NCBI RefSeq assembly: GCF_013346935.1 | Contig: NZ_JAAEEB010000003.1 | Location: 186,001-250,000, forward strand | DNA: 64,000 nt | Direction: 5' to 3' | DNA from: Lactobacillus melliventris | GTDB taxonomy: Bacteria > Bacillota > Bacilli > Lactobacillales > Lactobacillaceae | Translations under genes and position numbers: made by a program | Shown here: positions 25,194 to 33,150 of the stretch, one piece after another | Position numbering within the stretch: the stretch's first letter is position 1 | How the letters are laid out: the number at the start of each line of letters is the position of its first letter | Notes under the pieces: generated by a model | Databases searched by the model: none | What the model saw: the letters and a program-made list of their open reading frames with translations, nothing else | Told to the model about the DNA's origin: nothing

Positions 25194-25668
25194 GTTAATT
25201 CGGGTTGATGAAAGACTTTTGCACGGTCAAGTAGCGATCGGCTGGACTTCAAATTCTGGTGCAAATACTATTTTAGTTGCTAATGATGAGGCCCAAAAAG
25301 ATAAAGTTAAGGCTATGGCTTTGGATTTGGCGAAACCATCTGGTGTCAAGCTTTATATTCGCAGTGTTGCTGAATCGGGTCCCATAGTTGAAAAATTTGC
25401 CAGTGCTAAGAAAGCACAAGTTCTAGTACTGGTTCGCACGGTTCAAGATGCGTTAAAACTTATCCAGAACTCAAATGGAGTTATTAAAGAATTAAATGTA
25501 GGCGGTCTAAAGTTCGAAGACGGCAAGAAAAAATTGAATGATTATGTTGCTGTTTCAGACCAAGATATTGTAGATTTAAAAACTATTCAAAAATTAGGAG
25601 TCAATCTTGATTTTAGAATGTTACCGCGGGACAAGAAACTAAGTCTCGCTGATTTACTAAAGGAGTGA
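25186..25668 (+). CDS. PTS mannose/sorbose-family EIIB (operon A)
   Basis: 160-residue EIIB that passes phosphate to the incoming sugar. The phospho-His lies in RVDERLLHGQVAIGW, the family hallmark. The C-terminal part shows the usual DLKTIQKLGVNLDFRMLP pattern. Its start overlaps the end of EIIA, and EIIC follows after 7 nt. Confidence 0.93.
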   Translation: MLKLIRVDERLLHGQVAIGWTSNSGANTILVANDEAQKDKVKAMALDLAKPSGVKLYIRSVAESGPIVEKFASAKKAQVLVLVRTVQDALKLIQNSNGVIKELNVGGLKFEDGKKKLNDYVAVSDQDIVDLKTIQKLGVNLDFRMLPRDKKLSLADLLKE

Positions 25669-25675
25669 TAAACAA

Positions 25676-26485
25676 ATGGTTCAAGCTTTATTAGTAGGTC
25701 TTATAGCAGGTATTGGTATGTTGGATGAACGCGTCCTTGGTGCAACCCCGTTTGGCCGGCCAATTGTTCTTAGTGTTTTTGTTGGATTAGCTTTAGGTGA
25801 TGTCAAACAAGGTATTATTATCGGTGCACAATTGGAACTTATCTGGATGGGAATTGCCGGTATCGGTGTTTCTACACCTCCTGATTATGTCACAGGTGGT
25901 GTAATCGGTACGGCTCTGGCGATTATTTCACATAAGGGAATAGGTGTTGCGTTAACAATAGCAGTTCCAGTAGCTGTTTTGGCTTCATATTTAGGAACCT
26001 TAGTAAGGGTTGTCAATTTATGGTTTTCCCACAAGGCCGACAAATATGCAGAAACCGCTAATTTTAAAGGTATTAACTTGATGCTGCTTTTACCAACTAT
26101 TCTATTCTTCTTTAGTGCCTTTATTCCCACATTCCTGGCCATGCTTTTGGGTGCTTCAAAGATCAATTTGATTATCAATGCAATTCCAAAAGTCATTTTA
26201 GATGGCTTAACGGTGGCCGGTAATTTACTTCCAGCAGTTGGTTTTGCTTTACTATTGGATATGTTGTTTTCAAAGAAATTATTTGTATTCTTTTTCCTGG
26301 GTTTCTTACTTTGTGCATATTTAAAACTGGACATTACCGGAATAGCTGTGATTGCAATTTGTATGGCAGTCATTATTGTTTTGTTTGGTAATAATGGCAA
26401 GAATTCTACAGGAAGTGGGCAAAATAAGTCGGAGTCAAAAGAAGCAAAAGATAATTTGACCGAGGGGGAGATTGATTTTGAATAA
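25676..26485 (+). CDS. PTS mannose/sorbose-family EIIC (operon A)
   Basis: 269-residue membrane subunit forming part of the sugar channel. Family features: RPIVLSVFVGLALGDVKQGIIIGAQ near the N-terminus and NLLPAVGFALLL around residue 185. It has about seven to nine hydrophobic segments, followed by a hydrophilic tail (residues 245-269). Unlike the EIIC of operons D and F, it begins with a loop containing LDERVLG. It overlaps EIID. Confidence 0.92.
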   Translation: MVQALLVGLIAGIGMLDERVLGATPFGRPIVLSVFVGLALGDVKQGIIIGAQLELIWMGIAGIGVSTPPDYVTGGVIGTALAIISHKGIGVALTIAVPVAVLASYLGTLVRVVNLWFSHKADKYAETANFKGINLMLLLPTILFFFSAFIPTFLAMLLGASKINLIINAIPKVILDGLTVAGNLLPAVGFALLLDMLFSKKLFVFFFLGFLLCAYLKLDITGIAVIAICMAVIIVLFGNNGKNSTGSGQNKSESKEAKDNLTEGEIDFE

Positions 26486-27287
26486 TAAAAAATTAACCAA
26501 AAAAGACTTACGTTCAATTTTTTGGAGAGCTTTTGCTTTACAAGGCGGCTTTAATTACGAAAAAATGCAAAATATTGGCTATGTATATGCAATGGGGCCA
26601 GTGATTAAAAGGCTGTATTCTAGTACTAAAGACCGTGCTGCTGCTTTAAAGCGTCACTTGGCCTTGTTCAACTGTACTCCGGCTATGACACCAATGATTA
26701 TGGGGATTTCTTCAGCAATGGAAGAACAGTATGCCAATAATCCTTCTTCTATGGATCCTGACTCTATTAACTCAGTTAAAGCTGCTTTGATGGCACCTTT
26801 CTCTGGAATTGGTGACTCCATTTTGTTTGGTACATTCCGAGTAATTGCTGCGGGAATCGGAGCTTCTTTTGCTAAACAAGGAAGCATCTTAGGTCCAATT
26901 CTTTTCTTTGTTTTATATAACTTGCCAGCAACTTTAATTAGGGCTTTTGGCTTGAAATATGGCTATAAATGGGGAGTTGAATCTTTAGACGAGGTCCAAA
27001 AAAACGGTGTGATGGATCAAATAATGCAGATTGTAGGAATTATTGGGATGATGGTAGTAGGAGGAATGGTAGCAACTATGCTTCCGGTAACTACTACACT
27101 CAAATTTTCTATGACTGGTGCCACTGTAAAACTACAAACTATTTTCGATCAAGTTATGCCGAAGTTACTGCCTTTATTGGTTACTTTATTGGTATTTTGC
27201 TTGATTAGAAAGAAGGTAAGTGTTTCAAAGCTAACTGTCGGGGTGTTAATTTTAGGTATTTTATTACATATAATTGGAATTTTATAA
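26478..27287 (+). CDS. PTS mannose-family EIID (operon A)
   Basis: Membrane subunit of about 269 residues. Diagnostic segment LMAPFSGIGDSILFG, preceded by the amphipathic N-terminal region with FNYEKMQNIGY. I place the start at TTG 26478, because GAGGGGGAG ends 7 nt upstream; TTG 26472 is also in frame. The overlap with EIIC suggests coupled translation. Confidence 0.92.
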   Translation: MNNKKLTKKDLRSIFWRAFALQGGFNYEKMQNIGYVYAMGPVIKRLYSSTKDRAAALKRHLALFNCTPAMTPMIMGISSAMEEQYANNPSSMDPDSINSVKAALMAPFSGIGDSILFGTFRVIAAGIGASFAKQGSILGPILFFVLYNLPATLIRAFGLKYGYKWGVESLDEVQKNGVMDQIMQIVGIIGMMVVGGMVATMLPVTTTLKFSMTGATVKLQTIFDQVMPKLLPLLVTLLVFCLIRKKVSVSKLTVGVLILGILLHIIGIL

Positions 27288-27296
27288 GGAGTAAAT

Positions 27297-28355
27297 ATGA
27301 ACTTAATTCAACAATATATTTCAAGCACACCAGATCAACTTAAAAAAATAGTAGCTGGAAGTAAAGAACTCTTTGCAAACGTTGCAAAAAGAGATATTAA
27401 AAAAATCATCATTACAGGTTCTGGAACAAGCTATCATTCCGGACTGCAGATGCAATCCATAATGCGTAAACGTTCGGGAGTTGAAGTTTTATCTCTTTAT
27501 CCCTTTATGTTTACACCAGACTTTTTCGTGGGAGATAATTCGCACACTTTGTTTATCGGCATTTCTCAAGGAGGAAGCAGCTTTAGTACATTTGATGCCA
27601 TGAAAACAGCTAAAGAGTCAGGTTGTATCATTGGTACAATGGCTGGTGAAAAAGATGCCTACATTGATCAGATTGCTGATGAAGTTATGACTGTTAATAT
27701 TGGTGAGGAAAAAGCTGGAGCTAAAACCAAGGGTTATTATTCAACCAAATTGAATCTGCTTATTTTGGCTGAGTACATTGGTTTGGCAAATGGTAACCTG
27801 AATCAGGCTCAATTTGAGCAGGATTTACAAGATCTGAATACTACTTTAGATCTATTTCCACATGCATATAAAAGAGCATATGACTGGGTTGAAGAACATA
27901 AAGAAAAGCTGGCAAAGATGGATAATCTGCGTGTAGTAGGACCAGGAATGCTTTATGGAGATGTTTTGGAAGATGCTTTGAAAGTATTGGAAACTTGCAG
28001 GCTCCCAGTAACGGGATATGATTTCGATGAATTCATTCATGGTATTTATAATGCAATGAATGAAAAGTCAACCGTAATAATTTTAGATAATGGCACTGAA
28101 TCACGCTGCCAAAAAATGCTTGAAGTATTGGGAGATTGGACAAATAACCTTTATTTAGTTGACACATCTGCTGCCAATTCGGGGAATCATTTTGGTTATG
28201 ATGTTCAAGTGCCGCAGGATTTTGAAACTTTCATTTTTCCAATATTGTTACAGGTAATGGCATCAATCGTTCCAACAGAATTAGGCTATGACCCTAACTC
28301 ACCTAAGGACCCGAATTTCCATATGAAATTAGGTAGTAAAAAATTTAATCAATAA
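27297..28355 (+). CDS. SIS-domain sugar-phosphate isomerase/deglycase (operon A)
   Basis: 352-residue two-SIS-domain protein of the GlmS-isomerase/AgaS/FrlB group. The first SIS domain shows IIITGSGTSYHSG and IGISQGGSSFS; the second has FDEFIHGIYNAM, the position of the catalytic Glu/His in FrlB-type deglycases. Sitting last in a sigma-54/LevR-controlled mannose-PTS operon, it matches the arrangement of the glucoselysine/fructoselysine gfr systems, where PTS import gives a 6-phosphorylated fructosamine that a SIS deglycase splits into sugar phosphate and amino acid. Amino-sugar isomerisation is the alternative. AAGGAG precedes the ATG. Confidence 0.8.
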   Translation: MNLIQQYISSTPDQLKKIVAGSKELFANVAKRDIKKIIITGSGTSYHSGLQMQSIMRKRSGVEVLSLYPFMFTPDFFVGDNSHTLFIGISQGGSSFSTFDAMKTAKESGCIIGTMAGEKDAYIDQIADEVMTVNIGEEKAGAKTKGYYSTKLNLLILAEYIGLANGNLNQAQFEQDLQDLNTTLDLFPHAYKRAYDWVEEHKEKLAKMDNLRVVGPGMLYGDVLEDALKVLETCRLPVTGYDFDEFIHGIYNAMNEKSTVIILDNGTESRCQKMLEVLGDWTNNLYLVDTSAANSGNHFGYDVQVPQDFETFIFPILLQVMASIVPTELGYDPNSPKDPNFHMKLGSKKFNQ

Positions 28356-28387
28356 ATAGTTTTATTTATTAGAACATTAGCTATTTT

Positions 28388-28416
28388 AAAAGCCAGTTTA
28401 TCAACAACTGGCTTTT
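28388..28416 (+). terminator. Bidirectional terminator between operon A and the GntR gene
   Basis: AAAAGCCAGTT pairs perfectly with AACTGGCTTTT (7-nt loop) with T and A on the flanks, between convergent genes. Confidence 0.88.
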
Positions 28417-28420
28417 TGCT

Positions 28421-29161
28421 TTATCCAATTTCATCTTTTTCTTGATGTAAGTAACTATGGTTGTAAATAAATTGATCACCACGCGCAACACAATAGGTAT
28501 ATTCAATGGGAATGTGTCTGTTATTAAAAGATGTTCTTTTTACTTTTAAACATGGTGCATCGTAACTGACTTTTAATAGTTTGGCGTCTTTTGCCTGAAT
28601 TAAACTAGCTTGAATTGCCTCGTTAACTAAACGGACTGTTTGATGAAAATTTGTTTTCATTATTAAATACAAAGAATTTTGTGTTAGTTGTTCGATGGTG
28701 AGAGTGGAAAATTTTTCGTAGGGAAGATAAGTTCTTTCTATCATCATCGGCTGTTTATCTGCAGCTCTCAGAAATTTTAATTTGATAACTTTTTCACCCT
28801 GGTCAATATTAAATTTTGAAGCCCAAAAGCTATCTGAATTAAAAATTTTAAATTCTAACAAATCAGTTTGAGGAGTTTTCCCTAAGGCTTTCATATGATC
28901 AGTAAAACTATAGATGTCATTGAGTGGAGTTAATGACGATTTTTCTGAAACAAAGGTGCCTTTGCCATGAATCTTATAAATGTAGCCCCTCTTTTCGAGC
29001 TCGTCTAATGCCCGTCTTACGGTATATCTGCTTATTTTCAGTCGTAAAGAAATATCCCGTTCACTTAAAAGTTTTTGGTCTTTTTTCATATTGTTTTGAA
29101 TGTAATTTTTTAAGAAAGCTACTAATTTTAAATAAATTGGTTGTTTTGAATATTTTTCCAT
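28421..29161 (-). CDS. GntR/HutC-family repressor of PTS operon B
   Basis: 246-residue regulator: an N-terminal winged helix (SERDISLRLKISRYTVRRALDE in the DNA-binding helices, about 30-60) with the GntR wing IHGKGTFVS, then a UTRA effector domain (about 85-240). UTRA domains bind sugar phosphates or amino-sugar phosphates. The gene is divergent from operon B, and both share the 29162-29337 region with two copies of a TGGTCCGRACCA palindrome, one near each gene. It is therefore probably an autoregulated, substrate-induced repressor. Confidence 0.88.
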   Translation of the reverse strand: MEKYSKQPIYLKLVAFLKNYIQNNMKKDQKLLSERDISLRLKISRYTVRRALDELEKRGYIYKIHGKGTFVSEKSSLTPLNDIYSFTDHMKALGKTPQTDLLEFKIFNSDSFWASKFNIDQGEKVIKLKFLRAADKQPMMIERTYLPYEKFSTLTIEQLTQNSLYLIMKTNFHQTVRLVNEAIQASLIQAKDAKLLKVSYDAPCLKVKRTSFNNRHIPIEYTYCVARGDQFIYNHSYLHQEKDEIG

Positions 29162-29177
29162 AAAAATTCCTAATCTA

Positions 29178-29189
29178 TGGTCCGAACCA
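29178..29189. promoter_or_regulatory. GntR operator, gntR-proximal copy
   Basis: TGGTCCGAACCA, a near-perfect dyad (one central mismatch), 16 nt upstream of the GntR start codon. It matches the core of the perfect palindrome at 29302-29315. Confidence 0.7.
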
Positions 29190-29263
29190 CTACTAAATAA
29201 ATTTAGAATTAAAAGATCCTATACGTATAAGTATTATAACAAAGATTTACAATAATTGTACTG

Positions 29264-29292
29264 TTGACAATGTCATCGCTTTCAATTATTAT
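29264..29292 (+). promoter_or_regulatory. Promoter of PTS operon B with embedded cre box
   Basis: TTGACA at 29264-29269 and TATTAT at 29287-29292 with 17-nt spacing. The spacer is almost entirely a cre site read on the minus strand (29270-29285, TTGAAAGCGATGACAT, one mismatch to WTGNAARCGNWWWCAW). CcpA bound there would exclude RNA polymerase. Confidence 0.8.
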
Positions 29293-29301
29293 ATTTTTAT
29301 G

Positions 29302-29315
29302 ATGGTCCGGACCAT
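29302..29315. promoter_or_regulatory. GntR operator, operon-proximal copy
   Basis: ATGGTCCGGACCAT is a perfect 14-bp palindrome 10 nt downstream of the -10 box, i.e. at the transcription start, so a bound repressor would block operon B. It stands 22 nt before the EIIB start. Confidence 0.85.
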
Positions 29316-29337
29316 AATGGATTATAGGAGGTAAAAC

Positions 29338-29814
29338 ATGAGTGAACCAAATATTTTGTTGACAAGAATTGATAACAGACTTGTTCACGGACAGGTTGGA
29401 GTTATTTGGACTAGTTCTATAGGAGCTAATCTGTTATTAGTGGCAAATGATGATGTAGCCAACGATCCTTTGCAACAGAAGTTAATGAAGAGCACTTCGG
29501 AAACTTCTGGAGCTCAGATAAGATTTTTCTCAATTGAAAAAACAATTAAGATTATTGGGAAGGCAGCACCAAGGCAAAAGATTTTTATAATTGTTAAAAC
29601 ACCAAGAGACGCTGTTAGACTGGTTGAAGGCGGAGTGCCAATAAAAGAGATAGATGTCGGTAATATGCATTTTTCAGCTGGTAAAGAAAAAGTTACGGAT
29701 AAAGTCTATGTCGACCAAAATGATAAAGACGACTTAATGAAATTAGTACATGATAATGTCGACATTTATATCCAAGACGTACCTGGTGATAAAAAAACAA
29801 CAATTGACTTTTAA
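29338..29814 (+). CDS. PTS mannose-family EIIB (operon B)
   Basis: 158-residue EIIB with the phospho-His motif RIDNRLVHGQVGVIW. It is the first gene of a sigma-A-type operon in the order EIIB, EIIC, EIID, EIIA, SIS enzyme, so it is a separate lineage from operon A, where EIIA comes first. The ATG has AGGAGGT 7 nt upstream. Confidence 0.93.
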   Translation: MSEPNILLTRIDNRLVHGQVGVIWTSSIGANLLLVANDDVANDPLQQKLMKSTSETSGAQIRFFSIEKTIKIIGKAAPRQKIFIIVKTPRDAVRLVEGGVPIKEIDVGNMHFSAGKEKVTDKVYVDQNDKDDLMKLVHDNVDIYIQDVPGDKKTTIDF

Positions 29815-29837
29815 GTAGTCAGAATCTGGAGGAACAA

Positions 29838-30635
29838 ATGCAAATAACTTTTTTACAGGGGATTTTGCTAAGCATTTTTGGTGCTATAGCGGGTCTAGAC
29901 TCCTATACAGAAGCTTTATATATTTTTAGACCAATAATTAGTTGTGCCGTAACTGGTTTAATTCTGGGTGACCCTGTAACTGGACTTTTAGCAGGTGGAA
30001 TTGCAGAACTTACCTTTGCTGGCCTAACAAACGCAGGAGGAACACAACCGCCCAACCCGGCAGTTTGCGGAATTATGACGGTAGTTATTGCTCATACAAC
30101 CAATGTTGCGCCAGCTACTGCAGTTGGCTTGTCATTGCCTTTTGCCATGCTTATGCAATACATTATTTTGATGTACTATTCATTGTTTTCAGGTTTCATG
30201 CCTACTATGGATAAAGCAGCACAAAATGCAGACACTGGAAAATTTAATAAATTTATTTACTTTTCAATGTTTGTAATGGCTGCAACCTTCTTTGTAATTA
30301 TTTTCTTATCCGCTTATGCTGCTCAGGGTCCAATGGCCGCTTTGGTTAAAGCAATGCCTAAATGGTTAATTCACGGTTTTGAGTTAGCAGGGGGCGCATT
30401 ACCAGCAGTAGGATTTGCTATGCTGCTTAAGGTTTTATTGAGGGTCAATTATGTTCCTTACTTACTTTTAGGATTCGTAATTGCCAGCTTTATTAACTAT
30501 TCCAACGTATTGCCTGCAGCTGTAATAGGTGTTGTGTTTGCTATGATTGACTTCTTTAACAATAAGCAACATCAGAAATTGCAAACACAAATAGATGAAG
30601 TAAAGGAAAATGGAGGTAGTGAAGATGGAATCTAA
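29838..30635 (+). CDS. PTS mannose/sorbose-family EIIC (operon B)
   Basis: 265-residue membrane subunit with RPIISCAVTGLILGDPVTGLLAGG near the N-terminus and GGALPAVGFAMLLKVLL in the C-terminal half. The motif GGTQPPNPAV is typical of the agaW/gfrC-like subgroup rather than the glucose/mannose one. GGAGG precedes the ATG. A hydrophilic tail overlaps the start of EIID. Confidence 0.92.
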   Translation: MQITFLQGILLSIFGAIAGLDSYTEALYIFRPIISCAVTGLILGDPVTGLLAGGIAELTFAGLTNAGGTQPPNPAVCGIMTVVIAHTTNVAPATAVGLSLPFAMLMQYIILMYYSLFSGFMPTMDKAAQNADTGKFNKFIYFSMFVMAATFFVIIFLSAYAAQGPMAALVKAMPKWLIHGFELAGGALPAVGFAMLLKVLLRVNYVPYLLLGFVIASFINYSNVLPAAVIGVVFAMIDFFNNKQHQKLQTQIDEVKENGGSEDGI

Positions 30636-31422
30636 CTCAAATAAAAAATATACCAAAGTAAGTAAAAGCGATATTACTAAATTAGGATTGAGATCTTCAC
30701 TATTTCAATTAGGATTTAACTATGAAAGAATGCAGGCACCTGGATGGACCTGGGCTCAAATTCCTGTTTGGAAGAAAATATTTGGGGATGATAAAGAGGC
30801 TATGTCGGAAGCCATGGTCGATAATATGAACTTTATCAATACTAGTCCGCCCCTTGTGCCAATTTTGTTAGGATTACTAACAAGTATGGAAGAAAAAAGG
30901 GTTGATCGTAAAACGATTAGTGGTTTGAAGAACGCCCTCTTTGCACCCTTAGCTGGAATTGGTGATGCAATTTACTGGTTTACAATTATGCCAATTGTGG
31001 GCGGAATCTGTGCATCTTTTGCTTCAAAGGGTAATCCACTTGGGCCAATTATTTTCTTCTTGGTATATCTGGGAATATTTTTATGCCGCATTCCTTTTGC
31101 GCATCTTGGCTACGACATGGGAACTAAAGCAATTGATGTAATTCAGGAAAATTCGACCATTATTTCTAAGTCAGCTTCAATTATGGGACTGACGGTAATT
31201 GGGGCTTTAATTAGTTCTTACGTTACCTTGTCTTTAAAGGTGAAAATAGGCAGTGTTTCTCTTCAAAAAGACTTTTTGGATAAGGTATTTCCTAACTTAC
31301 TGCCATTAGGATTTACATTTTTCCTATATTGGCTACTTAAGAAAAAGGAAGTCTCTCCAATTGTCTTAATAGTTGTTGTTTTTACTTTATGTATTGCCTG
31401 TTCATTTTTTGGAATTATGTAA
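30625..31422 (+). CDS. PTS mannose-family EIID (operon B)
   Basis: 265-residue membrane subunit: FNYERMQAPGW in the N-terminal part and the diagnostic LFAPLAGIGDAIYWF. ATG 30625 is favoured by GGAGG 8 nt upstream; the in-frame ATG at 30610 overlaps that site. It overlaps EIIC by 11 nt. Confidence 0.92.
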   Translation: MESNSNKKYTKVSKSDITKLGLRSSLFQLGFNYERMQAPGWTWAQIPVWKKIFGDDKEAMSEAMVDNMNFINTSPPLVPILLGLLTSMEEKRVDRKTISGLKNALFAPLAGIGDAIYWFTIMPIVGGICASFASKGNPLGPIIFFLVYLGIFLCRIPFAHLGYDMGTKAIDVIQENSTIISKSASIMGLTVIGALISSYVTLSLKVKIGSVSLQKDFLDKVFPNLLPLGFTFFLYWLLKKKEVSPIVLIVVVFTLCIACSFFGIM

Positions 31423-31435
31423 GTGAGGAATGATT

Positions 31436-31864
31436 GTGAGTAATATCAAAATAATCATAGTTGGACATGGTAAATTCGCATCTGGCTTACAAAGTTCTCT
31501 TGAATTGTTTGTAGGTAAACAGGAAGAGCATAATTTTATTGATTTTACTAAAAAAATGAGTGAAATTGACTTACAAGAAAAAATTGCCGCTCAAATTGGA
31601 AAAGAAGAAACAATTATTTTTACTGATATGCTGGGTGGAACGCCGTATAAAGAAGCAGCTAAGATAGCCTATGATAACGATAACGTTGGTGTTGTATCAG
31701 GTTGTAACTTGAGTTCACTGCTTGAAACTACTTACAAGGAATATCCTAGTAAAGAAGCGTTGATGCAGGATCTAGTTAAAATCACTAAAGAAACAGCGCA
31801 AGTTTTTGATAAAAATGATTTAAATAATGAGTCTGATGAAGATGATTTTTCAGATGGTATATAA
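31436..31864 (+). CDS. PTS mannose-family EIIA (operon B)
   Basis: 142-residue EIIA with the phospho-His in IIIVGHGKFASGL and the loop FTDMLGGTPYKEA. GTG 31436 is preferred over ATG 31430 because GAGGAA lies about 7 nt before it. The acidic tail (NDLNNESDEDDFSDGI) is typical of EIIA proteins of this group. Confidence 0.9.
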   Translation: MSNIKIIIVGHGKFASGLQSSLELFVGKQEEHNFIDFTKKMSEIDLQEKIAAQIGKEETIIFTDMLGGTPYKEAAKIAYDNDNVGVVSGCNLSSLLETTYKEYPSKEALMQDLVKITKETAQVFDKNDLNNESDEDDFSDGI

Positions 31865-31882
31865 AAAGGGATTGTAATTATT

Positions 31883-32959
31883 ATGAAGAGTATGGAATAT
31901 TACATTAAGTCTGAGGCCGATGCATATAGTAAAGTCTTTAAAAACTATCAGCAATTATTAAGGCCGTTAGTTGAGAAGTATAAGACAAATCAAGCGAAAT
32001 ATAATTCAATTGTTTTATTTGCGACCGGCTCCAGTTCTAATGCAGCTTATGGTGCTGTACCTTATATGACTGAAAGATTAGGTATACCTGTTTATGTTGA
32101 GGAGCCTTCAATTGCCGCTAACTATCATAGCAAGTTTAGAGACGATATTCTTTATGTTGCAATTTCACAAGGTGGTCATAGTGCATCAACTATCAAAGTA
32201 GTTAAAGAATTAGTTGCCAAAAAAATTGATGTCTTTGTTTTGACCAGTGACCCAGATAGTCCAATTGCGCAAACGGATGCGCAAATAATTCTCATGGGCA
32301 TGGGAATCGAAGAGATGCCATATGTAACGTTAGGATATAGTGTTACTATTTTATTATTGATTCTCTTTGCAGTAGAGTCATCTTTTCAAACCGGAAAAAT
32401 TGCGCAAACAGATTATAAAAATGATAAAAACGAAATAGGTTTAATAATCAATAACTTGCCTGAAGTTGTTGCAGTTTCTGAAAAGTGGACTGATCAGTAC
32501 TTAGCACAAAATTCTGATATTAAGAGAATATTTTTTATAGGTTATGGTGCGGCATATGGTGTAGCACGCGAAGGTGAAACCAAGGTAACAGAAACGGTGC
32601 ACATAACGGCTCAAGGTAAAGAGCTCGAAGAATATATGCATGGTCCGTATATTGGACTTCACAGTTCAGATCATTTTGTCTTTATTGAGCCCCAAGGAAA
32701 ATTGGAGCAAAGATCGCAAAAGTTGCAGAAGTTTTTACAGCTTCATTGTAAAAATCTAGCGCTTATAGTTAAAAAAGCTGTTTCTTCTGCAGGTCTTAAC
32801 GTGTTAAATTTAAACACAGATGTAAATGAGTTGCTCACAGCTTTATTTATGACTATTCCTGTTCACTTGCTGGCATATAAACTATCTAAATCCAAAAAAA
32901 TTGATTTGGAGCATCCTACCTATCCTGAATTCGATGAAATTACTAAATCAAAAATATAA
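31883..32959 (+). CDS. SIS-domain deglycase/isomerase (operon B)
   Basis: 358-residue protein with two SIS domains: FATGSSSNAAYG and VAISQGGHSAST in the first, and GKELEEYMHGPYIGLH in the second, with the Glu and His expected for FrlB/GfrF-type deglycases and GlmS-type isomerases. It starts YYIKSEADAYSKV, unlike the operon A enzyme, so the two are distant relatives with probably different substrates. Placement at the end of a mannose-PTS operon under a UTRA-domain regulator supports a fructosamine-6-phosphate or amino-sugar-phosphate substrate. Confidence 0.8.
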   Translation: MKSMEYYIKSEADAYSKVFKNYQQLLRPLVEKYKTNQAKYNSIVLFATGSSSNAAYGAVPYMTERLGIPVYVEEPSIAANYHSKFRDDILYVAISQGGHSASTIKVVKELVAKKIDVFVLTSDPDSPIAQTDAQIILMGMGIEEMPYVTLGYSVTILLLILFAVESSFQTGKIAQTDYKNDKNEIGLIINNLPEVVAVSEKWTDQYLAQNSDIKRIFFIGYGAAYGVAREGETKVTETVHITAQGKELEEYMHGPYIGLHSSDHFVFIEPQGKLEQRSQKLQKFLQLHCKNLALIVKKAVSSAGLNVLNLNTDVNELLTALFMTIPVHLLAYKLSKSKKIDLEHPTYPEFDEITKSKI

Positions 32960-32979
32960 ATAAAAATTTTTCATTTAGA

Positions 32980-33015
32980 CCTGATCCCATATTTAATTAG
33001 GATTCAGGCCTTTTT
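32980..33015 (+). terminator. Terminator after PTS operon B
   Basis: CCTGATCC (32980-32987) pairs with GGATTCAGG (33000-33008, one bulge), loop of 12 nt, followed after CC by five T. Confidence 0.75.
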
Positions 33016-33086
33016 GTTTTGGCTTTTTTTATAGTTAGCAAAAATACTTTTGTCTAGGTAGGGACTGTAAGTATACATATCTTGTT

Positions 33087-33102
33087 ATGAAAGCGAATTT
33101 GT
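33087..33102 (+). promoter_or_regulatory. Imperfect cre-like box upstream of operon C
   Basis: ATGAAAGCGAATTTGT matches WTGNAARCGNWWWCAW except for the final CA, 50-60 nt before the regulator start. The rest of the gap 33016-33150 shows no convincing -35/-10 pair. Confidence 0.4.
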
Positions 33103-33150
33103 TGGCCTAAAAATTACCCTAAAATAGAATCTGAAAGGGGGAGAATTGAA

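Noticed and set aside
25885-26517. 210-codon minus-strand ORF opposite EIIC of operon A
   Set aside because: Shadow of the hydrophobic EIIC coding frame; composition is low-complexity and no start signal is present.
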